This document shows positions 27,345 through 36,951 of a stretch of DNA of 64,000 nt, in pieces; position 1 is the first letter of the stretch; every line of letters starts with the position of its first letter. Made by a program: the position numbers and the translations under genes. This DNA comes from an uncultured Bacteroidales bacterium (GTDB lineage: Bacteria; Bacteroidota; Bacteroidia; Bacteroidales; Paludibacteraceae): the NCBI GenBank assembly GCA_903911085.1, contig CAIWCC010000084.1:62001-126000 (forward strand), in the 5' to 3' direction. The notes beneath the pieces are model-generated. The model was given only the letters and a program-made list of their open reading frames with translations. It had not been told where the DNA came from and did no database searches.

Positions 27345-30300
27345 TTATTCTTTTTTGAATTTAAAATTTTGTATTCCAATGGCATCACTAATTTTTAGGA
27401 TGTAAATGCCAGATTTAAGATTAGATACATCAACCACATTTGAAGTTCCAACATTAATAAATGATTTTGACAACATTCTTCCTGACAGATCATTAATCAT
27501 CGCTACACATCTTTCATTTATTTGACCATTGATTTTTAGTTGATTTTTATTACAATAAACATTGAATCTGTTTTGCATAATTGTCTCAATGTCACTTGCA
27601 TCTGAATCAGAAATAAAAGCGTCGGCTCCAAAATCATTTGGAGTAAAAGCAGAACGTAGCTCGCCATCAAAATCGTCGGAAACAATTGCCAACAAATCAC
27701 TTGCCTTTTTGTCGACATCTGTTTTAGTCGATTTCAGTATATGCAAATCGGGAACAAGCGCATCTGACGCTACAAACGCAGGATCAGAAAAGTATGAAGC
27801 ACCATCGTAAGCGGTAGTTGTTTTCCAATTGGCAAATGTGGTAACTGGAGTTGAAGCCACCATACCCATTGAGGCAGCACCGTTGGTGTAGTACAAGTTG
27901 TTATTGCAGCTCGCAAAACTACTGGAATAATCGGTGGCAGCAGTAAGTTTATAAATTGAATGTACTCCTGTGGTACCTCCAGAACGCATATTGACAAAAA
28001 TATTATTTTTTAAATCAATTGGTGCTTCCACTTTAGATACCTGACGGTACAAACAAGCACTTGCCGAAGTGGTAGGAGTAGTAACCGTGCCTCCAATATA
28101 AATGGAGTTATTGTAAATGCTTATCTTTGCTGATGCCGACTTATTATCTTGCTGCAAAATGCCATAAAAAGCTGAACCTTGCGAAATGGATGAACCCAAG
28201 CGAATCATGTTGTTTTTTACAATAGAAGTGGCCGTAGAAGTTGTAGACTGATTATAAAGTAAAATTCCTACATTGAGTGAGGTTAATCCAGCATTCAAAG
28301 CATTAAGGTTGTAAATAAGATTTCGCTCCACAGTAGATTGTCCCTGAGCACCGGAAAACATTCCATAAATCTGATTAGAAGCAGTTGAAGTTGAAGAACC
28401 AGAAGTTATATTTGCAATCAGGTTTTGAGAAATCTTAGCCGAAAGTGTTGCCGTTTTATCAACATGAATAACGCGCAACATATTGATAGTGGCATCAGTT
28501 GTACCAATAGCACTTAAGCCATCGAGTGTATTACCCGAAATATTGTTATCAGAAGCAAAAGACAGAATACCTGTCAAAGTCCAATAAACCGAACTGCTTT
28601 TTGATCCAGCATATTTCAATGAAATGTTTTTCAGCGTGTTACCAGAAATATTTACATAAGAATTGGTAAGCGCTTTTACATAAATGCCCGACATTACTCC
28701 AGCAATGGCATCTCCTACCGACTGAGTAGTTAATGAAACATTTGCTATGGTATTGTTCTTAATTAGGCTTGGCTCAGTTGCAACTGTGCTTCCAGTAGTT
28801 ACAATTCCAAGGAATTTTATATCAACATTGGCATTTTCAAACACACTTTTTCCAGTCGACAAATCATTGGCATATCCAATGGTGTTGCTATTGATAATAG
28901 TTTTCAATCCGCTGTTATTAATTCCATAATAGGTAGTTACAGCTGATGGAACCATTTTTTTAGTCCAAAAAATCTTATTGTTCAATAATGATGTTGAGTT
29001 AGTATTTAGAGCTACATTAATCCCTGTTGGCGATCCTCCTGCTATACTTCCAATATTGAAAATTGAACAATTAGAAACAACATTACCAGTATTGAAAACA
29101 CTAGTTGATGAATTCTCGAAACTAACTCCCATTGTAGCCAATGAGTTTTCTTCACCAATAGTACAACTATCAATAATATTACTGTTATTGCCTGACACAA
29201 TAGCATTTGAGAACAAAACAGTCGCATTTTTCGAGTTGCTCTCTATTCTGCAATGTTTTACAATATTGTTAGATGCATCTTCTACAAATTTTATTGCTTG
29301 CGAAAAGTAGGTATCAGCATTTCTAATTATTAGGTTTCTGTCAGTACCTTTTCCGACAACACGCCCATCGAAAACAACATTTTTAGCCCCAGATAATTTA
29401 ATGAAAGCAGAATTGATTATAGCATAAAGCATGGCATTTGGTGTTGCGGGTCTAATGGTCATTTTGGTCCATTGTCCCGAAATAACGACTTGATTTGTAT
29501 CTGCTACAGTATCTTTTACCGAAATAAGTATATCTTTTCCTATCTGGCTTTGAGCCTGAATAGAATCCAAGGCTACTTTAAAACTTTTATATTCAGATCC
29601 ATCGGCTCCATTTGTACCACTAACAATAATACGACCATTTGTTTTATTAAAAACAGAATCTTTTTTGGCAACAATTTTTGGTTCGGAAAGTGGAATGGCC
29701 ACGTTGTACGAATAAGTCATACCGGCATCGCCACGAGTAGCGCCGTAAAAATAAATTGGGACACCGTTTTCGTGAAGCAAACATGGGCGTTCTACCCTCG
29801 ATACATTCTTTGTTCCGTCTTCGAATGAGAAATATGCGCCCAATACTTTGGGATGTTTAGCCACTACCCAGTCGAAACCATCAGGCGAAGTCATTAATAC
29901 TAGCGCGCTATTATCTCCAGTATAAAGTCCGGCAGCATCACGCATAATGGCATAATAATAACCATTTTTGTACCACAAATAGGGATCTTCAACCGGCAAA
30001 GTTGTTGAACCAGCTGGTGGGGCAAAAATTAGTTTTGGATATTTTACAAATGGCCCTAGTGGGTTATCGGCAGTAGCAGCTCCACAACGCACAGCACCAG
30101 CATGCCAATCGGTACCTTTGGCTATTTGTTTATACACAATCAGTACTTTACCATCTGCGGTGGCAATAGCCGATGGATTGTTAACGGCATCATAATCAGG
30201 ATTATTGACGTTGGTAGTATCAACATCCACTACCGGTTTATCGAAACGTGTCCAATCGCCACTCAGACTATCGGCAACCGCCACCCCAATGCGTTGTTTG

Positions 30301-30800
30301 TTACGGTAACTGTACCAAGCCTCCGACGACATACCTGTTATTGGGAATGTCATTGGTGTAGTGCTACTTAGCCCCATATAATACAAATAATACTTGCCTT
30401 TGTAATAGGTAAGTGCGGGATTATGAGTTGCTGAACCATCCCAGAACTTCGTACCCCTTGGAGGAAGTGCCAGTTTTAGGTGCTTAAACGGACCGCCCGG
30501 TTTGTCGGAAACAGCTACCGCAATTTCGCTGGTAACAGCCCATGAATAAAATCCATCAGTACGTGGCCAACGAGAATAAAGCATGTAATACTTGCCGTCA
30601 CGAGGCTCTTTCATAACCGAACCACACCAGATAAAATAATTGGGGTCGACAAATTTATTCGTAACAGGAACAGGTTGAACCCACTCTTCAAAATTATAAT
30701 CGATAAGTTGCGCTTTGGCTGGCGAGCAAAAAAGAGATGTTAGAATTAAGAGTTGAAATGCTGCCAACTTTAAAATAAATCGTTTGTCGATAATTTGCAT
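27345..30800 (-). CDS. Giant secreted GH43-like propeller plus right-handed beta-helix protein, T9SS tail
   Basis: A 1151-residue exported protein. After a signal peptide (LILTSLFCSPAKAQ) come about 360 residues of a GH43/GH130-like propeller (VDPNYFIWCGSVMKEP, ATHNPALTYYKGKYYLYYMG, PVEDPYLWYKNGYYYAIMRD, RVERPCLLHENGVPIYFYG). Residues about 410-1040 are Asn/Thr/Ser-rich with repeated NIISGNTL/NNKIFW-type coils, the signature of a parallel beta-helix as in pectate-lyase-like proteins. The end (SFINVGTSNVVDVSNLKSGIYILKISD) is a T9SS sorting domain. Which domain is catalytic is unclear; the helix may bind or cut a plant or algal polysaccharide. Confidence 0.72.
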   Translation of the reverse strand: MQIIDKRFILKLAAFQLLILTSLFCSPAKAQLIDYNFEEWVQPVPVTNKFVDPNYFIWCGSVMKEPRDGKYYMLYSRWPRTDGFYSWAVTSEIAVAVSDKPGGPFKHLKLALPPRGTKFWDGSATHNPALTYYKGKYYLYYMGLSSTTPMTFPITGMSSEAWYSYRNKQRIGVAVADSLSGDWTRFDKPVVDVDTTNVNNPDYDAVNNPSAIATADGKVLIVYKQIAKGTDWHAGAVRCGAATADNPLGPFVKYPKLIFAPPAGSTTLPVEDPYLWYKNGYYYAIMRDAAGLYTGDNSALVLMTSPDGFDWVVAKHPKVLGAYFSFEDGTKNVSRVERPCLLHENGVPIYFYGATRGDAGMTYSYNVAIPLSEPKIVAKKDSVFNKTNGRIIVSGTNGADGSEYKSFKVALDSIQAQSQIGKDILISVKDTVADTNQVVISGQWTKMTIRPATPNAMLYAIINSAFIKLSGAKNVVFDGRVVGKGTDRNLIIRNADTYFSQAIKFVEDASNNIVKHCRIESNSKNATVLFSNAIVSGNNSNIIDSCTIGEENSLATMGVSFENSSTSVFNTGNVVSNCSIFNIGSIAGGSPTGINVALNTNSTSLLNNKIFWTKKMVPSAVTTYYGINNSGLKTIINSNTIGYANDLSTGKSVFENANVDIKFLGIVTTGSTVATEPSLIKNNTIANVSLTTQSVGDAIAGVMSGIYVKALTNSYVNISGNTLKNISLKYAGSKSSSVYWTLTGILSFASDNNISGNTLDGLSAIGTTDATINMLRVIHVDKTATLSAKISQNLIANITSGSSTSTASNQIYGMFSGAQGQSTVERNLIYNLNALNAGLTSLNVGILLYNQSTTSTATSIVKNNMIRLGSSISQGSAFYGILQQDNKSASAKISIYNNSIYIGGTVTTPTTSASACLYRQVSKVEAPIDLKNNIFVNMRSGGTTGVHSIYKLTAATDYSSSFASCNNNLYYTNGAASMGMVASTPVTTFANWKTTTAYDGASYFSDPAFVASDALVPDLHILKSTKTDVDKKASDLLAIVSDDFDGELRSAFTPNDFGADAFISDSDASDIETIMQNRFNVYCNKNQLKINGQINERCVAMINDLSGRMLSKSFINVGTSNVVDVSNLKSGIYILKISDAIGIQNFKFKKE

Positions 30801-31391
30801 ATTGAAAAGTGATTTAAAATTAGTGTGAATTATCTGATTTTGTTTAAAGTTAATCTGAGTTTTTTGTCTTCTAAACTTTCGTTTTTTTAGCAGTCACTTT
30901 CTATAATTTACTGTTTAAAAGCTATTAAGGGTCTGCTGAAAAACTATTTACAACCACGAAGTGGTTTAATTTGATTAGCCCCGAATGAAATTCGGGGATG
31001 AAATGTATTAAGGCAGAACTCTGAAGGTGTTCAATATCATCATTCAATTGAAATTAACTCCTTCAGAGTTCTTATTTGAGAAAATATTCAATTTATTGAA
31101 TGGTTATTGTTAAATAAGTTGAAAATTACTTGTATACAAATTTGAAAAAATGAATTTATATTGTTGTTGTTGTTGAGCATAATAAAGGTTTTTTAGCAGA
31201 CTCAATTTAAAGTATTCTGTTATTCAAAATAAGAGAAGAGCAAAAATCAACTTTCCTATATCTAGGCAAAAATATATTAGACGAATTATTCTCTATTGAC
31301 AACCACTTCAAGTATATTTTCTAATATATCAATTCGTGTTACTTCATGAAAATTTAAGTTCTCATCTTTGCAGTTCATATAATCCAATTCA
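30801..31391. other. Gene-free stretch inside the glycosidase cluster
   Basis: These 591 nt separate the GH95 gene from the propeller/beta-helix gene. The central 271 nt (30931-31201) are an inverted-repeat-bounded element described separately; the rest is AT-rich with no gene or clear promoter. Confidence 0.6.
30931..31201. mobile_element. MITE-like non-autonomous element with terminal inverted repeats
   Basis: The ends GTCTGCTGAAAAAC (30931-30944) and GTTTTTTAGCAGAC (31188-31201) are near-perfect 14-bp inverted repeats, extended outward by GG/TC. Inside are three hairpins: ACCACGAAGTGGT (30953-30965), CCCCGAATGAAATTCGGGG (30979-30997) and a longer one with arms AACTCTGAAG and CTTCAGAGTT. 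There is no reading frame. The structure fits a miniature inverted-repeat transposable element mobilised by a transposase elsewhere. No clear target-site duplication was found. Confidence 0.6.
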
Positions 31392-33881
31392 TTATATGGA
31401 TACAATTTGGTATTTTCCACCTGCTTTAACTGCAAAGGTATTTAAATATGTTTTACCTGCTGGGCTTATTTCTTGAATAGTTTTTAATTTAACGCCTTGT
31501 ATCTGAATCGGTTTTTGAGTTCTCAGCTTACATACACCAGCATTTTTGCTCATCAATAATGCATCTGTTAGTTTGCCGTTTGCCCATGACATTTTAATTA
31601 AATCAAATCCTCCGCGCGCCTTCAGACCCGATATTGATCCTGTGGCCCAGGCATCGGGAAGTGCAGGGAGTAAATGAATTTCTTTCAAATGACTTTGCAT
31701 TAGCATTTCTGATATTCCTTCCACTACACCAAAATTTCCATCAATTTGGTAAGGTGGACAAGCATTTAAAAGGTTGGGATAAGTGCCACCAGTTTCGGAA
31801 AATCCACGGTCATTACATAACTCCAAATCGCTTTGAATCAGTTTGTAAGCGTGATTTCCGTCGAGTAATCGTGCCCAAAAAGCAATTTTCCACGCACGCG
31901 ACCAACCTGTACCACCATCTCCGCGAGTGATAAGTGTCTGTTTGCAAGCATTGAAAAGTTCAGGAGTTTTATTGGCCGAAATATCATTTCCTGGATGAAG
32001 ACAGAATAAATGCGAAACATGTCTGTGTTGAGTGTCTAACTCTTTGTAATCCACACTCCATTCTTGCAAATTTCCAGCTTTACCAATTTGATAAGGAAGC
32101 ATCTTTGTTAACGCTATACTCATTTTATTTCTAAAATCATTGTCAACATTCAGTATTTGCGATGCTTCAATGGTGTTTTCCAATAAATTACGAATCAATC
32201 CCAAGTCCATTGTAGCTCCTTTTACCACAGCCCAACTTTTGCCATCTTCGCCTACAAATCTGTTTTCAGGCGATGTGGAAGGCGATGTTAAAAGATGACC
32301 ATTTCCATCATCTATCATCCAAGCCAGACAAAATTCTGCCGCCCCTTTCATTACAGGGTATGCGGTATTTTTTAGATATATTTTATCGCCATTGTAGGCA
32401 TATTTTTCCCATAAATGTTGCGACACCCAAGGCGCACCCATTATCCAATTTGCCCATTGTGGATCGCCCAAGCCAATATGACCAACTGGATTTGTTAACG
32501 CCCAAATGTCCGAGTTATGACCAGCAACCCAACCAGGTAATTTATACATATTTTTTGCAATATCTTTTCCGGTTTTCGACATGTTTACAACTTGTTGAAT
32601 CATTGGTTGATGCATGTCTCCTAGTCCTGTTTTTTCGGCTGCCCAATAATTCATTTCAAGGTTTATATTGGTGGTATAATTACAACTCCAAGCTGGACGT
32701 AAATCTACATTCCATTTTCCTTGCAAATTAGCGGCAATTCCACCTGGACGTGAGCTCGAAATTAGTAAATAGCGTCCGTATTGATACAATAATGTCTCTA
32801 ATTGGTTGTCAGATTTGTTGGTTTTATAGCTTGCCAATCGTTCATCAGTAGGCAACTTTTCAGCATCATTATTTCCTTTTAAAAAGAAATTTACTTTTTT
32901 GAAATATTTACTATAATCTGCTATGTGGTTTAATTTGAGATTATTGTAAGTAGTAATGCCAAGTCTTGTGAGATACCCTTTTGCTAATGCCACTTCATCT
33001 TTGCCATTGCTCACTGGACATTTATCAAAACCATTGTAGCTAGTAGCAATAGAAACAATCAAAGTAACGTTGGTTGCATCCGAAATAATAATTTCATTTT
33101 TTGTATAGGCTTCTTTTCCATCGTTATTCAAAGTTTTTATACGCGACTGAAACCTCATTCCTTTGCATTCATCACCCCATTGAATAGGCTTGTCGGATGT
33201 ACTCAAGTAAGTAGGATCGGCGTGTGATGGTGCCCGCCCACTAGTAACTAATTCCTTCCCTTCGATACCAATTTCTGCTTTAAGTAAAGTCTTAGTTGAG
33301 ATATTTAAATTCAGACTCTTAGGTTTCGATGATGTAAACTTAACAACCACAACTTGGGCTGGGGCAGATACAAAATATTCGCGAGTGAAAGTTGTTCCAT
33401 TTGCTTGAAAACGTGTCGTAGAAATGGCTTTCTCTATATCTAAATCGCGGTAATAATTTGTAACTTCACCATCATACTTTTGTTTAATTATTAGGTCGCC
33501 AACGGGTGCGTATGACTGACTGAAATAACCTTGCATATTGTGACTTAACTTATCCGCCAATCGATAATTGTGATCATCTAATGCTTTACGCACAGGTTCC
33601 AGATAAGTAGAGGCATTTGGGTTTGGATTTTCGTTTACTGGACCTCCCGACCATAATGTTTCTTCATTCAAATTAATGGTTTCTTCGGCGGTACGACCAT
33701 AAACCATGGCTGCCAACCGACCATTTCCTAACGGTAATGCATTGATAAAATACTGTGCTGGTGAAGTGTACCACAATTTTAATGATGGGTTTTCAGTATT
33801 TTTATTCTCAATTGCGCTCACAGAAAAAGTAACTAAGCTAACTAAACAAAGTACTTTTATAATTTTATTTAACCTATTCAT
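31392..33881 (-). CDS. GH95 alpha-L-fucosidase/galactosidase
   Basis: An 829-residue secreted enzyme with signal peptide (VLCLVSLVTFSVSA). GH95 enzymes invert at terminal alpha-1,2-L-fucose or alpha-L-galactose. The N-terminal beta-sandwich begins LWYTSPAQYFINALPLGNGRLAAMVYG, the (alpha/alpha)6 barrel has the Asn pair in TTNINLEMNYW, the general acid Glu in STSPENRF, and the Asp in YQIDGNFGVVEGISEML. No T9SS tail is present. Its start lies 14 nt after the GH30 stop, so they are co-transcribed. Fucose versus galactose specificity is undecided. Confidence 0.9.
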   Translation of the reverse strand: MNRLNKIIKVLCLVSLVTFSVSAIENKNTENPSLKLWYTSPAQYFINALPLGNGRLAAMVYGRTAEETINLNEETLWSGGPVNENPNPNASTYLEPVRKALDDHNYRLADKLSHNMQGYFSQSYAPVGDLIIKQKYDGEVTNYYRDLDIEKAISTTRFQANGTTFTREYFVSAPAQVVVVKFTSSKPKSLNLNISTKTLLKAEIGIEGKELVTSGRAPSHADPTYLSTSDKPIQWGDECKGMRFQSRIKTLNNDGKEAYTKNEIIISDATNVTLIVSIATSYNGFDKCPVSNGKDEVALAKGYLTRLGITTYNNLKLNHIADYSKYFKKVNFFLKGNNDAEKLPTDERLASYKTNKSDNQLETLLYQYGRYLLISSSRPGGIAANLQGKWNVDLRPAWSCNYTTNINLEMNYWAAEKTGLGDMHQPMIQQVVNMSKTGKDIAKNMYKLPGWVAGHNSDIWALTNPVGHIGLGDPQWANWIMGAPWVSQHLWEKYAYNGDKIYLKNTAYPVMKGAAEFCLAWMIDDGNGHLLTSPSTSPENRFVGEDGKSWAVVKGATMDLGLIRNLLENTIEASQILNVDNDFRNKMSIALTKMLPYQIGKAGNLQEWSVDYKELDTQHRHVSHLFCLHPGNDISANKTPELFNACKQTLITRGDGGTGWSRAWKIAFWARLLDGNHAYKLIQSDLELCNDRGFSETGGTYPNLLNACPPYQIDGNFGVVEGISEMLMQSHLKEIHLLPALPDAWATGSISGLKARGGFDLIKMSWANGKLTDALLMSKNAGVCKLRTQKPIQIQGVKLKTIQEISPAGKTYLNTFAVKAGGKYQIVSI

Positions 33882-33895
33882 GTATTGATGATAAT

Positions 33896-35299
33896 TTATA
33901 AAACAATGGTATTGAACGAATTAGCCTTTAAATTCATTTCTAAATATTTGTCTGCCACTTTAATTGTTTCGTGTTTGTCGGCAGTGGTGGTATTAGCAAT
34001 AATTATTACAACTTTTCCATCTGGATTTTTGAATGCTAAAACATCTTTATTTTCGGTAACACAAAGTAAAGAAGCTCCTGGTTTTACATAGTGACTTAAA
34101 TGCTTCATAACATAAAATTCAGGATTGTATATAACTTCACCTGTAGTTTTGTTTATTGTTACCATCGAATTTTGAACCCATCCCCAATGACTTACACCTG
34201 GTGTTTCGAGAATGAAGTTCCAATAAATATATGCCTCAGCACCTCTATTGATATAATGTTTGATGAGTGACCAGGTATATTCGGCCGATTTCCAATTGTT
34301 TTCGCCACCGCCACATTCGTTTTCGGTTTGCATCAAGTGTAATTGTGGATAAGCTTGGTGTACATCCGCTATCGATTTTTTTCCATCCCACTGAAAACCA
34401 AAACCTTTGATATATTTGGCAGCTTTAGTGTTACTCATTGCTGTTTGTATGTATTTGAATTCTGGCACATTAAGTGTCCCCAACCAAATGTTAACTTTAC
34501 GATTCTCCTTTTCGAAGCGTGGTCCAAGATAATCGCCAATAAATAAGGCCAAATCTTGTGGTTGCCAAATACAACTTGGAAAAGTTTGCTCGGCCAATAC
34601 CTCATTTTGTACATGTAAATCGCCAATTACAATTCCTTCTTTATCATAAGCATCAAAGAATTTTGAAAAATACAAAGCATATGACTTCAGCATCCCTTTT
34701 TGCATTTTGAATCCAGTGGTACCAGTTACAGATTCCATGTTGGGGGAAAGTGCATTGCATTTTGGGTTGGAAATACTAGCATAATTATCATTGGCTTTCA
34801 TCCACGATGGCGGACACCATGGCGATGCAAAAAAACGCATTGCAGGTGAGTATTTCTGAGCTTTTTTGATGTATGGAATGAGGCAATTTTTATCACGTTC
34901 GATTGAAAAATTCTTCATTTCAAAGTCATTTTTGGTTTCATTAAACGAATAAAAATCGAGCGAATAATCACTCGCACCAATTGGCAAACGATTCAAACTA
35001 AAATTTGCTCCTTCGGGTGAAAACAAATCTTGAAAAATTTTTTCTTGTTTTTCGGCCGGAATCAATTTCAGCGCTTCCCATCCAAACTCGTTGAAACATC
35101 CTCCAAAACCTGTCATAATTTGCAGATTACGATCCGGATATATTTCAATGATTGAACTCTGATCATTTGATGTTTTTTTTACTACCAATGATTTTTCCGT
35201 AGTCCATGGATTCTTCTCAGTTGTTGAAGTCCATTCTACTTTTTGCGCTGATGCCAGGTAGCTAGTTAGCAGCATTAAAGCTGCAAATTTCATTTTCAT
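33896..35299 (-). CDS. GH30 family glycosidase
   Basis: A 467-residue secreted enzyme of the (beta/alpha)8 plus beta-sandwich GH30 family. The signal peptide is MKFAALMLLTSYLASAQ. Diagnostic segments are MTGFGGCFNEFGWEAL, RLPIGASDYSLDFYSF, FASPWCPPSWMK, the acid/base in HVQNEVLAEQ (Glu233) and the nucleophile in LMQTENECGGG (Glu326). GH30 members cut beta-1,6-glucan, beta-1,6-galactan or beta-glucosides/xylosides; next to GH43-like and GH95 enzymes a galactan side chain is plausible but unproven. Confidence 0.9.
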   Translation of the reverse strand: MKMKFAALMLLTSYLASAQKVEWTSTTEKNPWTTEKSLVVKKTSNDQSSIIEIYPDRNLQIMTGFGGCFNEFGWEALKLIPAEKQEKIFQDLFSPEGANFSLNRLPIGASDYSLDFYSFNETKNDFEMKNFSIERDKNCLIPYIKKAQKYSPAMRFFASPWCPPSWMKANDNYASISNPKCNALSPNMESVTGTTGFKMQKGMLKSYALYFSKFFDAYDKEGIVIGDLHVQNEVLAEQTFPSCIWQPQDLALFIGDYLGPRFEKENRKVNIWLGTLNVPEFKYIQTAMSNTKAAKYIKGFGFQWDGKKSIADVHQAYPQLHLMQTENECGGGENNWKSAEYTWSLIKHYINRGAEAYIYWNFILETPGVSHWGWVQNSMVTINKTTGEVIYNPEFYVMKHLSHYVKPGASLLCVTENKDVLAFKNPDGKVVIIIANTTTADKHETIKVADKYLEMNLKANSFNTIVL

Positions 35300-35336
35300 T
35301 CTTGTAAATTCTTATCAGTTATTATTTTAATTTCTT

Positions 35337-36926
35337 TTATAGTAATATTTTTTTTGTGCCAACTATCAATCCGTCAATTTTAAAAACAACGATATAAATA
35401 CCTTTTTGCATGTTGGAAGTATTTACCGAAACACTTTGAGCGCCAGCTTGTACTTTTTTATCATCTAGCAAAATATTAATTAGTTGTCCTGCAGTATTGT
35501 ACACTTTCAATGAAACTGTTGAGGATTGTTGGAGATTAAATACTGTTTGAATTTGAGATATTGATGGATTGGAAATTACATCAAACCCTATTTCGGTAGA
35601 TATTGTGTTTTTAATAGCAGTAGTGCCAATAATTTGTTCAAATAACACCGCATCTGCAATGGTTGAACCTACTGCATCGGCAAGTAATTTTACGTAGCCG
35701 GAAGTGCCCGCAGCAAAATTGTACATGCCTAAATAATTCCATTTACCTCCATTTACAGATAGGTCGATGGTTAAATTTGAGATTCCACTGGCATGTTGAA
35801 TTTGTAATGGTGCGGCTGTAGGTCGACCTGCCCCACCAGCATATTGCATATAAATACGGTAATTCCCTGTTTGTGGGATGGTTGGCGTCCATTTAGCCCA
35901 TTTTCCTGGGTTAGCAGTAGCGCTTCCATCTTGAGCATAGTTAGTGCCATAAAAACCTGCGGTATAGGTACTTATTGCCCATGGAGTATCAAATGTGCAA
36001 GCTGCATCGGTATTATCAACAATAATTTGCAGGTTGGCACTGTTAGGTGTTGGTATTGGTTCAATTTTCGCAATTGTATCATACGGAATAGTAGCCACTA
36101 AGCGTGCCACCGAATCTCCAATTTGATTGTATGCTGGTTGCAAATAATGTACAGTAGTAGTTTCAGGCTTCATCCAGCCTTTGTCAAAGAAAGTATTCGT
36201 TGAAGTAAATGCCACGAAAACATTGGGTGTATTTTTTGCAACCTCCATTTGAATACGTCTTACAGCATAGTTGGCATCTGTGGCTGTGGCAACCGTAACT
36301 CCATTTGTTACAAAGCCTTGCAATCCGGTGAGTACAATATAAAATGGAAGTTTTGGTCCAAATTGTGTACGAAAGCGGGCAATGACTTTTTCTAAAGCAG
36401 TTTTGTATTCTGCTTCAGTTTCATTTATAGTGCGAATGGCATTGGCATCTCTTTCACCTTGCATCCAAATTATACCAGAAAGTGCAAGCCCAGTAGCTTG
36501 TATGGCATTATTTACTTTATTTACTGCACTGTTAAAAACTTGCAAATTACCTGTATCGTCCCAAGTGCCATAAGGTGAAAGTTCAGCTTTTACGCCATTA
36601 GAAGCACCACCACGAGCCGCTGAAACCATATAAATGGGTTGATTAATAAGTGAATTTAAAGTTTTTGCAAATGAAGGACCAATACTTCCTGTACCAGCAG
36701 GTTCTAAATTATTGGACGTTTGACCCATTGGATCTTGCAAATGTTGTATGCTATTAGTCAGAGCATTATACTCAAACGCAGTTCCCACCACACACACCGG
36801 ACTCAAAGATGCAGTTCCTTGACCAACGGCATTGCTTTGCCCAGCAACGAGGAATAATTTTCCATTCGTGGCTGAATGAACAGCTGCAAAAAATAGCAAG
36901 TAGATGAATAGAATTTTGGATTTCAT
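35337..36926 (-). CDS. SASA-family carbohydrate esterase with golvesin-like binding domain and T9SS tail
   Basis: A 529-residue secreted esterase. I prefer the start at 36926 (MKSKILFIYLLFF...), which gives a clean signal peptide and avoids overlap with the GH16 gene; the frame can extend to 36959. The SGNH-type SASA domain shows LFLVAGQSNAVGQG (nucleophile Ser in GQSNA), SAARGGASNG and IIWMQGERDA. It is followed by a golvesin/xanthan-lyase-attachment-like beta-sandwich (IDNTDAACTFDTPWAIST...KWAKWTPTIPQTGNYRIY...ADAVLFEQ), shared with the GH16 neighbour, and a T9SS tail. It should remove acetyl groups from the target glycan. Confidence 0.85.
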   Translation of the reverse strand: MKSKILFIYLLFFAAVHSATNGKLFLVAGQSNAVGQGTASLSPVCVVGTAFEYNALTNSIQHLQDPMGQTSNNLEPAGTGSIGPSFAKTLNSLINQPIYMVSAARGGASNGVKAELSPYGTWDDTGNLQVFNSAVNKVNNAIQATGLALSGIIWMQGERDANAIRTINETEAEYKTALEKVIARFRTQFGPKLPFYIVLTGLQGFVTNGVTVATATDANYAVRRIQMEVAKNTPNVFVAFTSTNTFFDKGWMKPETTTVHYLQPAYNQIGDSVARLVATIPYDTIAKIEPIPTPNSANLQIIVDNTDAACTFDTPWAISTYTAGFYGTNYAQDGSATANPGKWAKWTPTIPQTGNYRIYMQYAGGAGRPTAAPLQIQHASGISNLTIDLSVNGGKWNYLGMYNFAAGTSGYVKLLADAVGSTIADAVLFEQIIGTTAIKNTISTEIGFDVISNPSISQIQTVFNLQQSSTVSLKVYNTAGQLINILLDDKKVQAGAQSVSVNTSNMQKGIYIVVFKIDGLIVGTKKILL

Positions 36927-36951
36927 TTTATATTTAGTTTGAAATATCTTT

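Noticed and set aside
29472-29828. 118-residue plus-strand frame inside the propeller/beta-helix gene
   Set aside because: It is an antisense by-product of a well-supported long coding region with domain matches; the same holds for the other opposite-strand frames in the glycosidase and RHS genes.
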